From NCBI GenBank assembly GCA_036985755.1, contig BTQG01000115.1, positions 1 through 6,345 of the forward strand: 6,345 nt of DNA, in the 5' to 3' direction. Below are positions 1-6,341 of this stretch, piece by piece. The position numbers and the translations under genes were made by a program. The notes beneath the pieces were generated by a model. It was not told where the DNA came from. It worked only from the letters and a program-made list of their open reading frames with translations, and made no database searches. Every line of letters begins with the position of its first letter. Within the stretch, counting starts at the first letter, position 1. This stretch comes from JACZST01 sp036985755 (lineage in GTDB: Bacteria > Actinomycetota > Acidimicrobiia > Spongiisociales > UBA5794).

Positions 1-1161
1 GGGGCGCATCCAGCCGTTTACGGCGAGATCGCAGGACCGTCCGACGCTCCGACGGTGCTGCTGTACGCGCACCACGACGTGCAACCGCCGGGGCCCGCCG
101 AGCAATGGGAGAGTGATCCCTTCGAACCGAAGGAACGCCAGGGGCGCTTGTACGGGCGGGGCTCGTCGGATGACAAGGCAGGGGTGATCCTCCACGCAGC
201 GGCCATCAGGGCGTTCGACGGATCGGTTCCGGTCGGCATCAAACTGTTCATCGAAGGTGAGGAAGAAGTCGGCTCGACGAACGTGGACGCCTTCATGGGC
301 CTATACGGGGATCTGCTCGCCGCAGACGTGGTGGTGATCGCCGACTCCGGCAACCTCGCCGAAGGTGTGCCATCGCTGACCACGTCGCTGCGCGGATTGG
401 TCGACTGCATCGTCGAGGTTGAAACGCTGGAGACCGCCGTGCACAGCGGCGAGTTCGGCGGCCCATTCCCCGACGCCATCATTGCGCTGGCGAGGATGAT
501 CGCCTCACTGCATGACGACGACGGAAACGTCGCGGTCCCAGGCCTCGTCGAAGGCGAGGCTGCAGACGTCGACCTGACCGAAGCTGCGCTACGCGAACAG
601 ACTGGAGCCGTTGCCGGACTCGAGCTCATCGGGTCGGGGAGCCTGACCTCGCGCATGTGGCGAAAACCGGCGATCTCGGTGCTTGCGGTAGACGCACCAC
701 CGATCTCGCAGGCGATCAACCAGATCGTTCCAAGTGCACGGGCCAAGATCTCGATGAGGATTCCTCCGGGTCAGGATCCCGCAGCCGCTTTGGCTGCCTT
801 GACGAGACATCTCGAATCGGCGACTCCGTGGGGCGCCCAGGTCACCATCACACCCGGGACCAAAGCTGATCCAATCGAGATCGATCCTGCCGGTCCGGCG
901 CAGCGGCTCTTTGTTGAGGCGATGGCGGCGGGGTACGGCGCCGAGGCCGTTGAGATCGGGGTCGGGGGCACAATCCCGATCGTGGCAGCATTCCAGGAGG
1001 CGTATCCGGAGGCGAGTGTCATCCTCAACGGGGTCGCAGATCGCACCAGTCATGCCCACGGCCCGAACGAAAGTGTCAGCCTGGCAGACCTGCGCAGCGG
1101 GGTTCTCGCCGAAGCGATCGCGCTTCGGCTCCTGGCGGAGTCAGGATCAACTGGCAAGTAA
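1..1161 (+). CDS. M20-family metallopeptidase (dipeptidase-like), 5' partial
   Basis: This is a zinc-dependent amidohydrolase of the M20/M25/M40 family, most like the cytosolic dipeptidases that cleave short peptides. The reading frame is open from base 1, so the true start is upstream; 386 residues remain and roughly the first 60-80 are missing, judged from where the HxD motif usually lies in ~450-residue members. Numbering from the window edge, the metal and catalytic set is complete. H24 and D26 lie in YAHHDVQP, the bridging Asp is D57 in GRGSSDDK, and E88 (base) and E89 (metal) lie in EGEEEVGS. D115 is in ADSGN and H353 is in SHAHGPNE. H148 in HSGEFGG matches the dimer-domain His that completes the partner active site in this family. 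GTG at 55 is internal, because conserved family sequence continues upstream of it. The exact substrate cannot be read from the sequence. The gene is likely intact apart from the window cut. Confidence 0.93.
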   Translation, partial: GAHPAVYGEIAGPSDAPTVLLYAHHDVQPPGPAEQWESDPFEPKERQGRLYGRGSSDDKAGVILHAAAIRAFDGSVPVGIKLFIEGEEEVGSTNVDAFMGLYGDLLAADVVVIADSGNLAEGVPSLTTSLRGLVDCIVEVETLETAVHSGEFGGPFPDAIIALARMIASLHDDDGNVAVPGLVEGEAADVDLTEAALREQTGAVAGLELIGSGSLTSRMWRKPAISVLAVDAPPISQAINQIVPSARAKISMRIPPGQDPAAALAALTRHLESATPWGAQVTITPGTKADPIEIDPAGPAQRLFVEAMAAGYGAEAVEIGVGGTIPIVAAFQEAYPEASVILNGVADRTSHAHGPNESVSLADLRSGVLAEAIALRLLAESGSTGK

Positions 1162-1162
1162 T

Positions 1163-1207
1163 CGACGGTACTGGGAGGGCGCTGAGCAATCCTCCAGCGG
1201 GCCGTCG
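1163..1207 (+). terminator. Nested hairpin after the peptidase stop, possible terminator
   Basis: One base after the TAA stop, CGACGG (1163-1168) can pair with CCGTCG (1202-1207). Inside it CGCTG (1180-1184) can pair with CAGCG (1195-1199), or alternatively GGAGG (1174-1178) with CCTCC (1191-1195). No U-tract follows on the + strand; the nearby run is AAAAA. Its position suggests transcript-end or 3'-stabilising structure, and actinobacterial terminators often lack U-tracts, but the stems are short and could be chance at this GC content. Confidence 0.35.
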
Positions 1208-1284
1208 CAGTCGAGAAAAATCAAGTCACTGCAACCTTCGAGCGATCGGGGGCCCATAGCACCCGTCATTGTTCAGGACCCTCC

Positions 1285-1297
1285 TAGCCTTGCTCGG
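1285..1297 (+). promoter_or_regulatory. Leaderless-type -10 box for the propeller gene
   Basis: TAGCCT (1285-1290) fits the actinobacterial TAnnnT -10 consensus. It is followed by exactly 7 bases and then the ATG at 1298, so transcription would begin at the A of the start codon. No Shine-Dalgarno sequence lies between. A poor -35 candidate, CCGTCA (1263-1268, 3 of 6 matches to TTGACA), sits 16 bases upstream. The CLC gene has the same spacing, which strengthens both calls. Confidence 0.5.
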
Positions 1298-2284
1298 ATG
1301 GATCGCCGCTCATGGCTCCTCATCGTGGCGATCTCGATAGGAGCAATCGCCATCGCCTTGTTTCTCACATCGCGCAACGAGGAACCCACCGCCACAGCTC
1401 CGTCGACGACCGGGGCCGGTGCAACAACCACAACGACCACAACGATCTCGACAACTCAGACAACCGCGGCCACGACGCTCGCCCCCGGAACCACCGTCTG
1501 TGACGCATACGACGAGGTGACCGTCGCCGGGGTGGTGGCATCCGACGGGCTCACCGAGACATCCGGTGTTACCGCATCCCGCGTCGCCGGTGGCGTGACC
1601 TGGGCCCACAACGACTCGGGAGATGGCGCCACCCTCTACGCGGTAGGACCCACCGGCGAAGACCTCGGAGCCTTCGCCGTTGCCGGTGCGGTGGCGTTCG
1701 ACTGGGAGGACATCGCCTCGGGACCGGGTCCCGAGGTCGGTCGCTCCTATCTGTACATCGGTGACATCGGAGACAACTTCGACATCCGGGACGGACGAAT
1801 CACCATTTACCGTGTCCCCGACCAGGATCCGGCAACACTGACCGACTCGCTTCAGGGCTCCGTGGAGCTGAAGCTCGACTTTCCCGACGGCGGACACGAT
1901 GCTGAAGCGGTATTCATCACCGACGGGTTCATCCACGTCGTCACCAAGGACGAGGCGGGGGCGCGGGTCTACCGTGCGCCCACATCCAACGACGATCCGA
2001 CGGTCATGGAGCTGGTCGCAACCCTCGACCTCGGCGCCGTGGTGACCGCATCCGATGTGTCCTGGGATGGCTCGACGATCGCCTTCCGCGGCTATGACAC
2101 CGTGTGGATGTGGTTTCGCGATGCGGACACGTCGGTTGCTGAGGCGTTGGCCGTGGCGCCGTGCGAGGCACCGGCACCGGATGAAGAACAAGGTGAGGCG
2201 CTGGCCTTCCGCATGGACGGGACGTACAGCACCATCTCCGAGGGCAGCAATCCCGAGCTTCACCTCGTCGGCGGCACCCCGTAG
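1298..2284 (+). CDS. Membrane-anchored extracytoplasmic protein with probable beta-propeller domain
   Basis: The protein has 328 residues. Residues 1-5 are polar and positive (MDRRS), 6-24 form one hydrophobic segment, and no lipobox or obvious signal peptidase site follows, so it is probably an N-terminal anchor with the bulk outside the membrane. Residues 30-66 are a Thr/Ala-rich stalk with seven Thr in a row at 43-49. The folded part (about 68-325) has spaced motifs typical of secreted propeller-like proteins: WAHNDSGD (102-109), DWEDIA (135-140), YIGDIGDN (153-160), IYRVP (170-174), HDAEAV (200-205) and EQGEALAF (297-304). The only cysteines, C68 and C289, lie near the two ends of the domain and could close the ring by a disulfide. 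ATG 1298 is chosen because no ATG, GTG or TTG precedes it in frame within the gap and the -10 box ends 7 bases upstream. No catalytic site is recognisable, so the function is unknown. The fold is inferred from motifs, not shown. Confidence 0.82.
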   Translation: MDRRSWLLIVAISIGAIAIALFLTSRNEEPTATAPSTTGAGATTTTTTTISTTQTTAATTLAPGTTVCDAYDEVTVAGVVASDGLTETSGVTASRVAGGVTWAHNDSGDGATLYAVGPTGEDLGAFAVAGAVAFDWEDIASGPGPEVGRSYLYIGDIGDNFDIRDGRITIYRVPDQDPATLTDSLQGSVELKLDFPDGGHDAEAVFITDGFIHVVTKDEAGARVYRAPTSNDDPTVMELVATLDLGAVVTASDVSWDGSTIAFRGYDTVWMWFRDADTSVAEALAVAPCEAPAPDEEQGEALAFRMDGTYSTISEGSNPELHLVGGTP

Positions 2285-2331
2285 CCTCTCGCACAGCTTC
2301 ATCCGCAGTTGTTTTCGGCCGATACCAAGGC

Positions 2332-4002
2332 ATGCGCAACATGGGACGCGTGGTGCCGTCGCGAGACGTCGAACGCACGCTCCTCCAATTGACCACAGCA
2401 TTGGCGTTCGGTGCCGTGCTCGCCTTCCTCTGGGCCGGGTGGTACAACGACGACGTGGCCATGCTCGCCGGGGTGGCCGGACCGGCGATCGTGACCGCGA
2501 TGGGTGCCTCCATTCTGATCGCCGACCGCGATGATCTGTTGCCCGTCCTGTTCACTGCTGCGGTGGTCATCGTCATCCAGAACCGCGCCCTGGGCAACGT
2601 CGATCTCTCCAATGCGTCCGTGGTACCGCTGGCCATCATCGGAGTCACCGGGGCGTTCTTCATTCACACCAGGTGGGTCGTGCCGTACATCGTGTCCTAT
2701 TCGACACTCGTGTTCGCCTCCAGATTGTGGTGGCCTGCGTCCGACGTCCAGATCTTGCAGGCGGTGCTGGTCACGATCTCCGTGGCGTTCGGCGCCGCGC
2801 TGTTGTCATGGATCAGACGTGAGTTCGAGCACCGCGAGGAGCGCCACAGAAACCTCTTCGAGAACGCCCCCGTGTCGCTGTGGGAGGAGGATTTCTCCCT
2901 CGTCGGCCAAGCACTGGAGCGGCTCAGAGACGGCGGCGTCGAAGACCTCGCCGAGTACCTGGATATCCACCGGGGGGAGGTTTCTCGCCTCGCCTCCCTC
3001 GTCTACGTGACCGATGCCAACCAGGCCGCGGTCAGCCTCACCCAGCGGGCTTCTCGCGTCAAGCTCCTCGGAGCACTCAACGGTGACGGGCTGTCCGGCG
3101 GTGCGTGCGAAGCGCTGATTCCACAGTTCATGGCAATCTGGAACGACGAAGAAACCGCCGCCACCGAGCTGATCGGAAGCCTCAGCATCTCCGACGCTCC
3201 GATCGAGGCCCTCCTGGTTTGGAGCGCTCCAAGGGTCGACGGGAGACTCGATCTGCGCAACGTCATCGTGGCCATCGTCGACATCACCCACCAGCGCGAT
3301 GTCGAGCGCCAGTTGCAAGAGCTCATCCGATCCAAGGACCAGTTCGTTGCCACCGTATCGCACGAGCTACGCACACCACTCACCGCCATCGTCGGGATCT
3401 CCGAAGAGCTGCGCAACGCGAACGGGACGTTCTCCGAAAACGAGAAACAGGAGCTCATCGCGATCATCGCCGATCAGAGTCTCGATGTGTCGCGCATCGT
3501 CGACGACCTGCTGGTAGCGGCCACGACCGACACCGGCGGGCTCGAGTTCATCTCGCAGCCGGTCGACCTGGCCGGCGAGGCCGCCTCGGTGCTGCAATCG
3601 ATCGGCCATGCGATCCCGATCGAGGCCGACGGCACGATCGAGCCGGTGCTTGCCGACCCGACCCGCGTCCGGCAGATCGTGCGCAACCTGCTCACCAACG
3701 CCATCCGATACGGCGGACCGTCGATACGAGTGGTCGTGTCCGAGTCGGGAGATCACACCGCGCTCGAGGTCCGCGACAACGGCAGCCCGCTTCCCCACCA
3801 GCTTCGCGCCACCATCTTCGAACCGTACTTCCGTGCCCGCCCACAGGCCGGCGTGACCGGTTCGGTCGGCCTGGGGCTCACCGTCTCCCGCCAGCTCGCT
3901 CAGCACATGGGTGGGGAACTCACCTACGACCACGACGGCTCGGAAACGGTGTTCACCCTCGCCCTGCAAAAGGCGCCCGACCGCACCGCGCTGACCAGCT
4001 GA
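2332..4002 (+). CDS. Six-TM PAS-domain sensor histidine kinase, apparently orphan
   Basis: The protein has 556 residues. Six hydrophobic segments lie at about 18-37, 43-64, 69-83, 97-112, 115-132 and 140-160, with short loops, so sensing is probably within or near the membrane. A PAS-like domain follows (about 168-325), opening with LFENAPVSLWEEDFS (175-189) and ending in the linker VAIVDITHQRD. The HisKA domain carries phosphoacceptor H344 in SHELRTPL. The HATPase domain shows N452/N456 (N box), D482-N483-G484 (G1), IFEPYFRAR (495-503, F box) and GLGL (513-516, G2). The usual second Gly of the G1 DxGxG is replaced, the sequence reading DNGSPLP. No response regulator lies on either side, so the partner is elsewhere. 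The gene starts 47 bases after the propeller gene and could share its transcript. ATG 2332 is used, but ATG 2341, 10 bases after AAGG (2327-2330), is a fair alternative. The signal is unknown. Confidence 0.93.
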   Translation: MRNMGRVVPSRDVERTLLQLTTALAFGAVLAFLWAGWYNDDVAMLAGVAGPAIVTAMGASILIADRDDLLPVLFTAAVVIVIQNRALGNVDLSNASVVPLAIIGVTGAFFIHTRWVVPYIVSYSTLVFASRLWWPASDVQILQAVLVTISVAFGAALLSWIRREFEHREERHRNLFENAPVSLWEEDFSLVGQALERLRDGGVEDLAEYLDIHRGEVSRLASLVYVTDANQAAVSLTQRASRVKLLGALNGDGLSGGACEALIPQFMAIWNDEETAATELIGSLSISDAPIEALLVWSAPRVDGRLDLRNVIVAIVDITHQRDVERQLQELIRSKDQFVATVSHELRTPLTAIVGISEELRNANGTFSENEKQELIAIIADQSLDVSRIVDDLLVAATTDTGGLEFISQPVDLAGEAASVLQSIGHAIPIEADGTIEPVLADPTRVRQIVRNLLTNAIRYGGPSIRVVVSESGDHTALEVRDNGSPLPHQLRATIFEPYFRARPQAGVTGSVGLGLTVSRQLAQHMGGELTYDHDGSETVFTLALQKAPDRTALTS

Positions 4003-4013
4003 TCGTTCTGGCG

Positions 4014-4043
4014 GCCGGAGCTAGGTTTCTTCGTCTCTCCGGC
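4014..4043 (+). terminator. Hairpin after the kinase stop, possible terminator
   Basis: GCCGGAG (4014-4020) is a perfect 7-bp inverted match to CTCCGGC (4037-4043), with a 16-base loop, starting 12 bases after the TGA of the kinase. There is no T-run after it, so it would be a non-canonical terminator or a 3'-end stabiliser. Its position is the main support; the loop is long for an intrinsic terminator. Confidence 0.4.
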
Positions 4044-4048
4044 TGTGC

Positions 4049-4184
4049 GGGGGAGAAGCGGAGGAGCGTTGGCTCCGAAGCAGAGAGGGTCTTTTGCGAG
4101 GGAGTTTCACATGAGCTCATCTCGCCGCGTGCTCGCTCCCAAAGCCCCCTCCGCTCGCAGACTCCGTCTACTCGCGCCTCCCCC
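4049..4184. repeat. Nested palindromic element, possible dispersed intergenic repeat
   Basis: Several inverted pairs are arranged around a common middle: GGGGGAG (4049-4055) with CTCCCCC (4178-4184), AGCGGAGG (4057-4064) with CCTCCGCT (4148-4155), and GGGAG (4100-4104) with CTCCC (4136-4140). At the centre is the perfect 10-bp palindrome ATGAGCTCAT (4111-4120). Local hairpins GGAGC-GTTG-GCTCC (4063-4076) and AGAC-TCC-GTCT (4159-4169) sit in the arms. The left arm is purine-rich and the right arm pyrimidine-rich. No terminal target duplication or transposase is visible. That it is repeated elsewhere in the genome is inference. Confidence 0.45.
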
Positions 4185-4201
4185 ACTTCGTGGTGGAGGC
4201 G
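4175..4201. repeat. 12-bp-arm hairpin with TTC loop
   Basis: CGCCTCCCCCAC (4175-4186) and GTGGTGGAGGCG (4190-4201) are inverted matches in 11 of 12 positions, separated by only TTC. It is the strongest single hairpin in the window and overlaps the right edge of the nested element. No T-run follows. It resembles the GC-rich short palindromic units (REP-like) often found between genes; it could also serve as a bidirectional transcript-end structure. Confidence 0.6.
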
Positions 4202-4203
4202 AA

Positions 4204-4223
4204 ACCGGCGACCGCTCACCGGT
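4204..4223. repeat. 8-bp-arm hairpin abutting the previous one
   Basis: ACCGGCGA (4204-4211) and TCACCGGT (4216-4223) pair in 7 of 8 positions around a CCGC loop. It starts two bases after the 12-bp hairpin, so the two together form a tandem stem-loop unit. Confidence 0.45.
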
Positions 4224-4280
4224 CAACCCAGTCGAGAGCTGACCCCATAGCCGGCTTTTTGATCGAGCCGCCGCGCAATT

Positions 4281-4303
4281 CGTACTCCGTGAGACGGAAT
4301 ACG
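4281..4303. promoter_or_regulatory. Near-perfect 23-bp dyad, candidate operator of the CLC gene
   Basis: CGTACTCCGT (4281-4290) and ACGGAATACG (4294-4303) are inverted matches in 9 of 10 positions around a GAG spacer. The dyad ends 12 bases before the -10 box at 4316 and covers the place where a -35 element would be expected (about 4293-4298). If the transcript is leaderless, the dyad is not in the RNA, which favours a protein-binding site over an RNA hairpin. The regulator is unknown; none is encoded in the window. Confidence 0.5.
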
Positions 4304-4315
4304 CAATCCAGGATG

Positions 4316-4328
4316 TACCGTGCGGAGC
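4316..4328 (+). promoter_or_regulatory. Leaderless-type -10 box for the CLC gene
   Basis: TACCGT (4316-4321) matches TAnnnT and is followed by exactly 7 bases before the ATG at 4329, the same geometry as upstream of 1298. No good -35 is visible; GTGAGA (4289-4294) is 21 bases upstream, too far. A dyad occupies the -35 region, as would fit an activator- or repressor-controlled promoter. Confidence 0.5.
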
Positions 4329-6341
4329 ATGAACCGGTTCCGGAGTTGGGTCACAGAGCACTTTGCAACGCGAGGCGCAGCCTCGTTTCTGACCGCGGCG
4401 CTCGTCCTCGGCGTGCTGGTCGGGCTCGGGGCCGCGGTCTTGGTGTGGACGACCTCAGTCGTGTTCTCCGCGTTCCGGTCGGTCGACGACACCCTCGGCT
4501 GGGGGAAGTGGCTCTTGATCGTCTCCATCCCCATCGGTTTACTGACCGCGTGGTTGCTCAATCGGTGGTTCGGGCCCGGCGTCGCCAGCGGTGGTGTCAC
4601 CGAGACGATCTTGGGCACCAGTCTCCACGGGGGGTACCTCCCCACGCGTCTGATTCCCAACAAGATCGTTGCCACCGCCGCCACCCTCGGGCTTGGCGGC
4701 TCCGGTGGCCGAGAGGGACCGATCGCCCTGATCGGTGGCACGATCGGATCTTCCTTCGCCCGCTATACCGGGTTCGGCCAGGACCAGATCCAGAGCCTGG
4801 TCGCCGCCGGCGCCGGCGCCGGGGTGGGTGCTTCATTCAATGCTCCTATCGCAGGGATGCTGTTCGCTATGGAGGTGATCCTTCGCTCCTTTTCGGTTCG
4901 CCACCTCAATGCAATCGTCATCACTTCGGTGATGGCGGCAGTGGTCACCCAGCAGCTGGTCGGTCAAGAACGGTTGCTCACCTCCCCGGCCTATGACCTG
5001 GCCGACCCGTTCCAGCTTGTGCTCTACGCAGTGCTCGCCGTCGTCGCCGTGCTGTTCGGCGTTGCCTTCATCAGGGTTCTTGCTTCGACAAGCGCATTTC
5101 GCGTCCCTCGCCAGCTCCCTGGATGGCTCCTTCCGGTCGGCGCAGGCGTAATAATCGGTACCCTCGGTTTCATCTCCCCCAACTCCCTGGGAACGGGCCA
5201 GCGGTTCTTGAGCGGCCTGCTCGCCGGAGGAAGCGACAGTTCCAACGCCTGGTACGCGCTATTCGCACTCGCCGGGATCAAGATATTGACGACCGCTCTG
5301 ACCAGAGCGGGGGGTGGCTCGGTGGGCACGTTCATGGGGGCGCTTTTCATCGGAGGTGCCGTCGGGTCGGGGTTCGCTCAACTGGTCGATCCGCTGTGGA
5401 CCTTCTCCGAGCTCGACCCCGGTGCCTTCGCTGTCGTGGGTATGGCAGCCACCTTTGCCGCGGTGGCAAGAGCGCCGCTCACCTCGGTCATCATCGTGTT
5501 CGAGATCACAGGGAACTACGGCCTCGTCCTGCCTCTGATGCTGGGGGCGGCGCTGGCGACCTTCCTCGGTGATCGGCTGTATGCGGACTCCGCCTACACG
5601 GTCGCCCTCACCAGGGATGGCATCCATCTACCAACCAACCAGGACATCGATCTTCTGGACACGATCAATGTCGGTGAGGTGATGGCGTCAATCGACCGGC
5701 CGGCAAACCCAGCAATGACGGTCGACGAATTGACCGACCTACTCGACCGCACCCGGCATCACGGTGTCCCCGTCGTCGATGGCGACCGGCTCGTCGGCGT
5801 CTGCTCGTATACCGACATAGCGCGCGCCGAGAGCGGGGATGTTCCAGTCGCCTCCATCATGACTCCGCGCCCGATCACGGTGACCGCGGGGCTGCCGGTC
5901 TCAGCCGCCCTTGCCAGGATGGCCTCGCTCGGGCTGGGTAGGCTCCCCGTCGTTTCCGACTCCGACCCGGGGGAGCTCGTCGGCATGTTCCGCCGCGAAT
6001 CGGTGGTGCGCGCCTATCACGCCGCGTTGGGAACCGCCACCGGGCGCGAGCTCTACCGCGAGCGGGTGCGGCTCCGATCCCAACCGGACGCATCGTTCTT
6101 CGAGATGCCGGTGATGCGGGGGTCCCCCATCGCCAATGTGCTGGTCAAGGACGTTCCCTGGCCGGAGTCGGCGATCCTCGTATCCGTTCGCCGGGGGACC
6201 GCGGTGGTCATCCCGCACGGCAACACAATGCTGCAGCCGACGGACGCACTGACCTTCTTCGGAACCGCCGATGCTCGCGTCGAGCTGGGTCATATCCTGG
6301 AACCAGCGGGGGCTCCGACGAGCGAGTGGCAGATGGAATAG
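4329..6341 (+). CDS. CLC-family chloride channel/transporter with CBS pair and TrkA_C (RCK_C) tail
   Basis: The protein has 670 residues. Residues ~15-425 form the CLC membrane domain, which conducts Cl- or another anion, with or without H+ exchange. The gating-Glu motif is intact: GREGP (127-131), E129. Tyr423 in SAYTVAL fits the pore tyrosine. The site matching the E. coli ClcA internal proton Glu (E203) appears to be V183 in LFAMEVIL. The GSGIP-like motif reads SGGVTE (87-92), lacking Pro, and GxFxP reads GTFMG (333-337). Two CBS domains follow (about 448-500 and 506-562), with VMASIDRP and IMTPRPITV openings. Residues ~588-657 match TrkA_C/RCK_C: FFEMPVMRGSPIANV, then VSVRRGTAVVIPHG and LQPTDALTFFG. 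Both soluble parts are cytoplasmic ligand-binding modules in related proteins. ATG 4329 is preferred to GTG 4320 (three codons earlier) because the -10 box ends at 4321 and would overlap that GTG. Transporter versus channel and ion identity remain open. Confidence 0.93.
   Translation: MNRFRSWVTEHFATRGAASFLTAALVLGVLVGLGAAVLVWTTSVVFSAFRSVDDTLGWGKWLLIVSIPIGLLTAWLLNRWFGPGVASGGVTETILGTSLHGGYLPTRLIPNKIVATAATLGLGGSGGREGPIALIGGTIGSSFARYTGFGQDQIQSLVAAGAGAGVGASFNAPIAGMLFAMEVILRSFSVRHLNAIVITSVMAAVVTQQLVGQERLLTSPAYDLADPFQLVLYAVLAVVAVLFGVAFIRVLASTSAFRVPRQLPGWLLPVGAGVIIGTLGFISPNSLGTGQRFLSGLLAGGSDSSNAWYALFALAGIKILTTALTRAGGGSVGTFMGALFIGGAVGSGFAQLVDPLWTFSELDPGAFAVVGMAATFAAVARAPLTSVIIVFEITGNYGLVLPLMLGAALATFLGDRLYADSAYTVALTRDGIHLPTNQDIDLLDTINVGEVMASIDRPANPAMTVDELTDLLDRTRHHGVPVVDGDRLVGVCSYTDIARAESGDVPVASIMTPRPITVTAGLPVSAALARMASLGLGRLPVVSDSDPGELVGMFRRESVVRAYHAALGTATGRELYRERVRLRSQPDASFFEMPVMRGSPIANVLVKDVPWPESAILVSVRRGTAVVIPHGNTMLQPTDALTFFGTADARVELGHILEPAGAPTSEWQME

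Larger units (their letters stand above)
4003..4328. other. 326-base intergenic region, no convincing gene
   Basis: It holds, in order, a hairpin after the kinase stop, a nested palindromic segment, two compact hairpins, a dyad and the CLC -10 box. Short open frames occur on both strands, such as 4045-4242 (+) and 4107-4361 (-), but they are low-complexity Arg/Pro/Ser-rich frames that run through the hairpins, have no credible ribosome site, and look like translation of repeat DNA. Bases 4047-4105 are purine-rich and 4121-4187 are pyrimidine-rich on the + strand, unlike the flanking genes. Confidence 0.75.

Noticed and set aside
1423..1485. Acc/aca-rich stretch as a DNA tandem repeat
   Set aside because: It simply encodes the Thr-rich stalk; units are irregular and there is no fixed period beyond the codon.
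2299..2331. Promoter directly upstream of the kinase
   Set aside because: TACCAA (2323-2328) lacks the final T of TAnnnT, is only 3 bases from ATG 2332, and has no -35 at suitable spacing.
1310..2401. Long open frame (363 codons) on the - strand opposite the propeller gene
   Set aside because: It overlaps a well-supported + strand gene, has a Cys/Arg/Gly-rich low-quality composition and no recognisable domain; it is a by-product of high GC third positions.
4045..4242. Possible small proteins in the intergenic region on both strands
   Set aside because: The frames run through palindromes, are Arg/Pro/Gly-rich and lack a ribosome site; repeat DNA explains them better.
3105..4250. Long + strand open frame inside the kinase gene
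   Set aside because: It is Arg/His/Pro-rich and out of frame with the clear HisKA and HATPase motifs, so it is a shadow frame, not a frameshifted gene.
4250..4260. GCCGGC followed by five T as an intrinsic terminator
   Set aside because: GCCGGC is self-complementary but has no adjacent left arm; the nearest matching stem is only 5 bp with a ~40-base loop.
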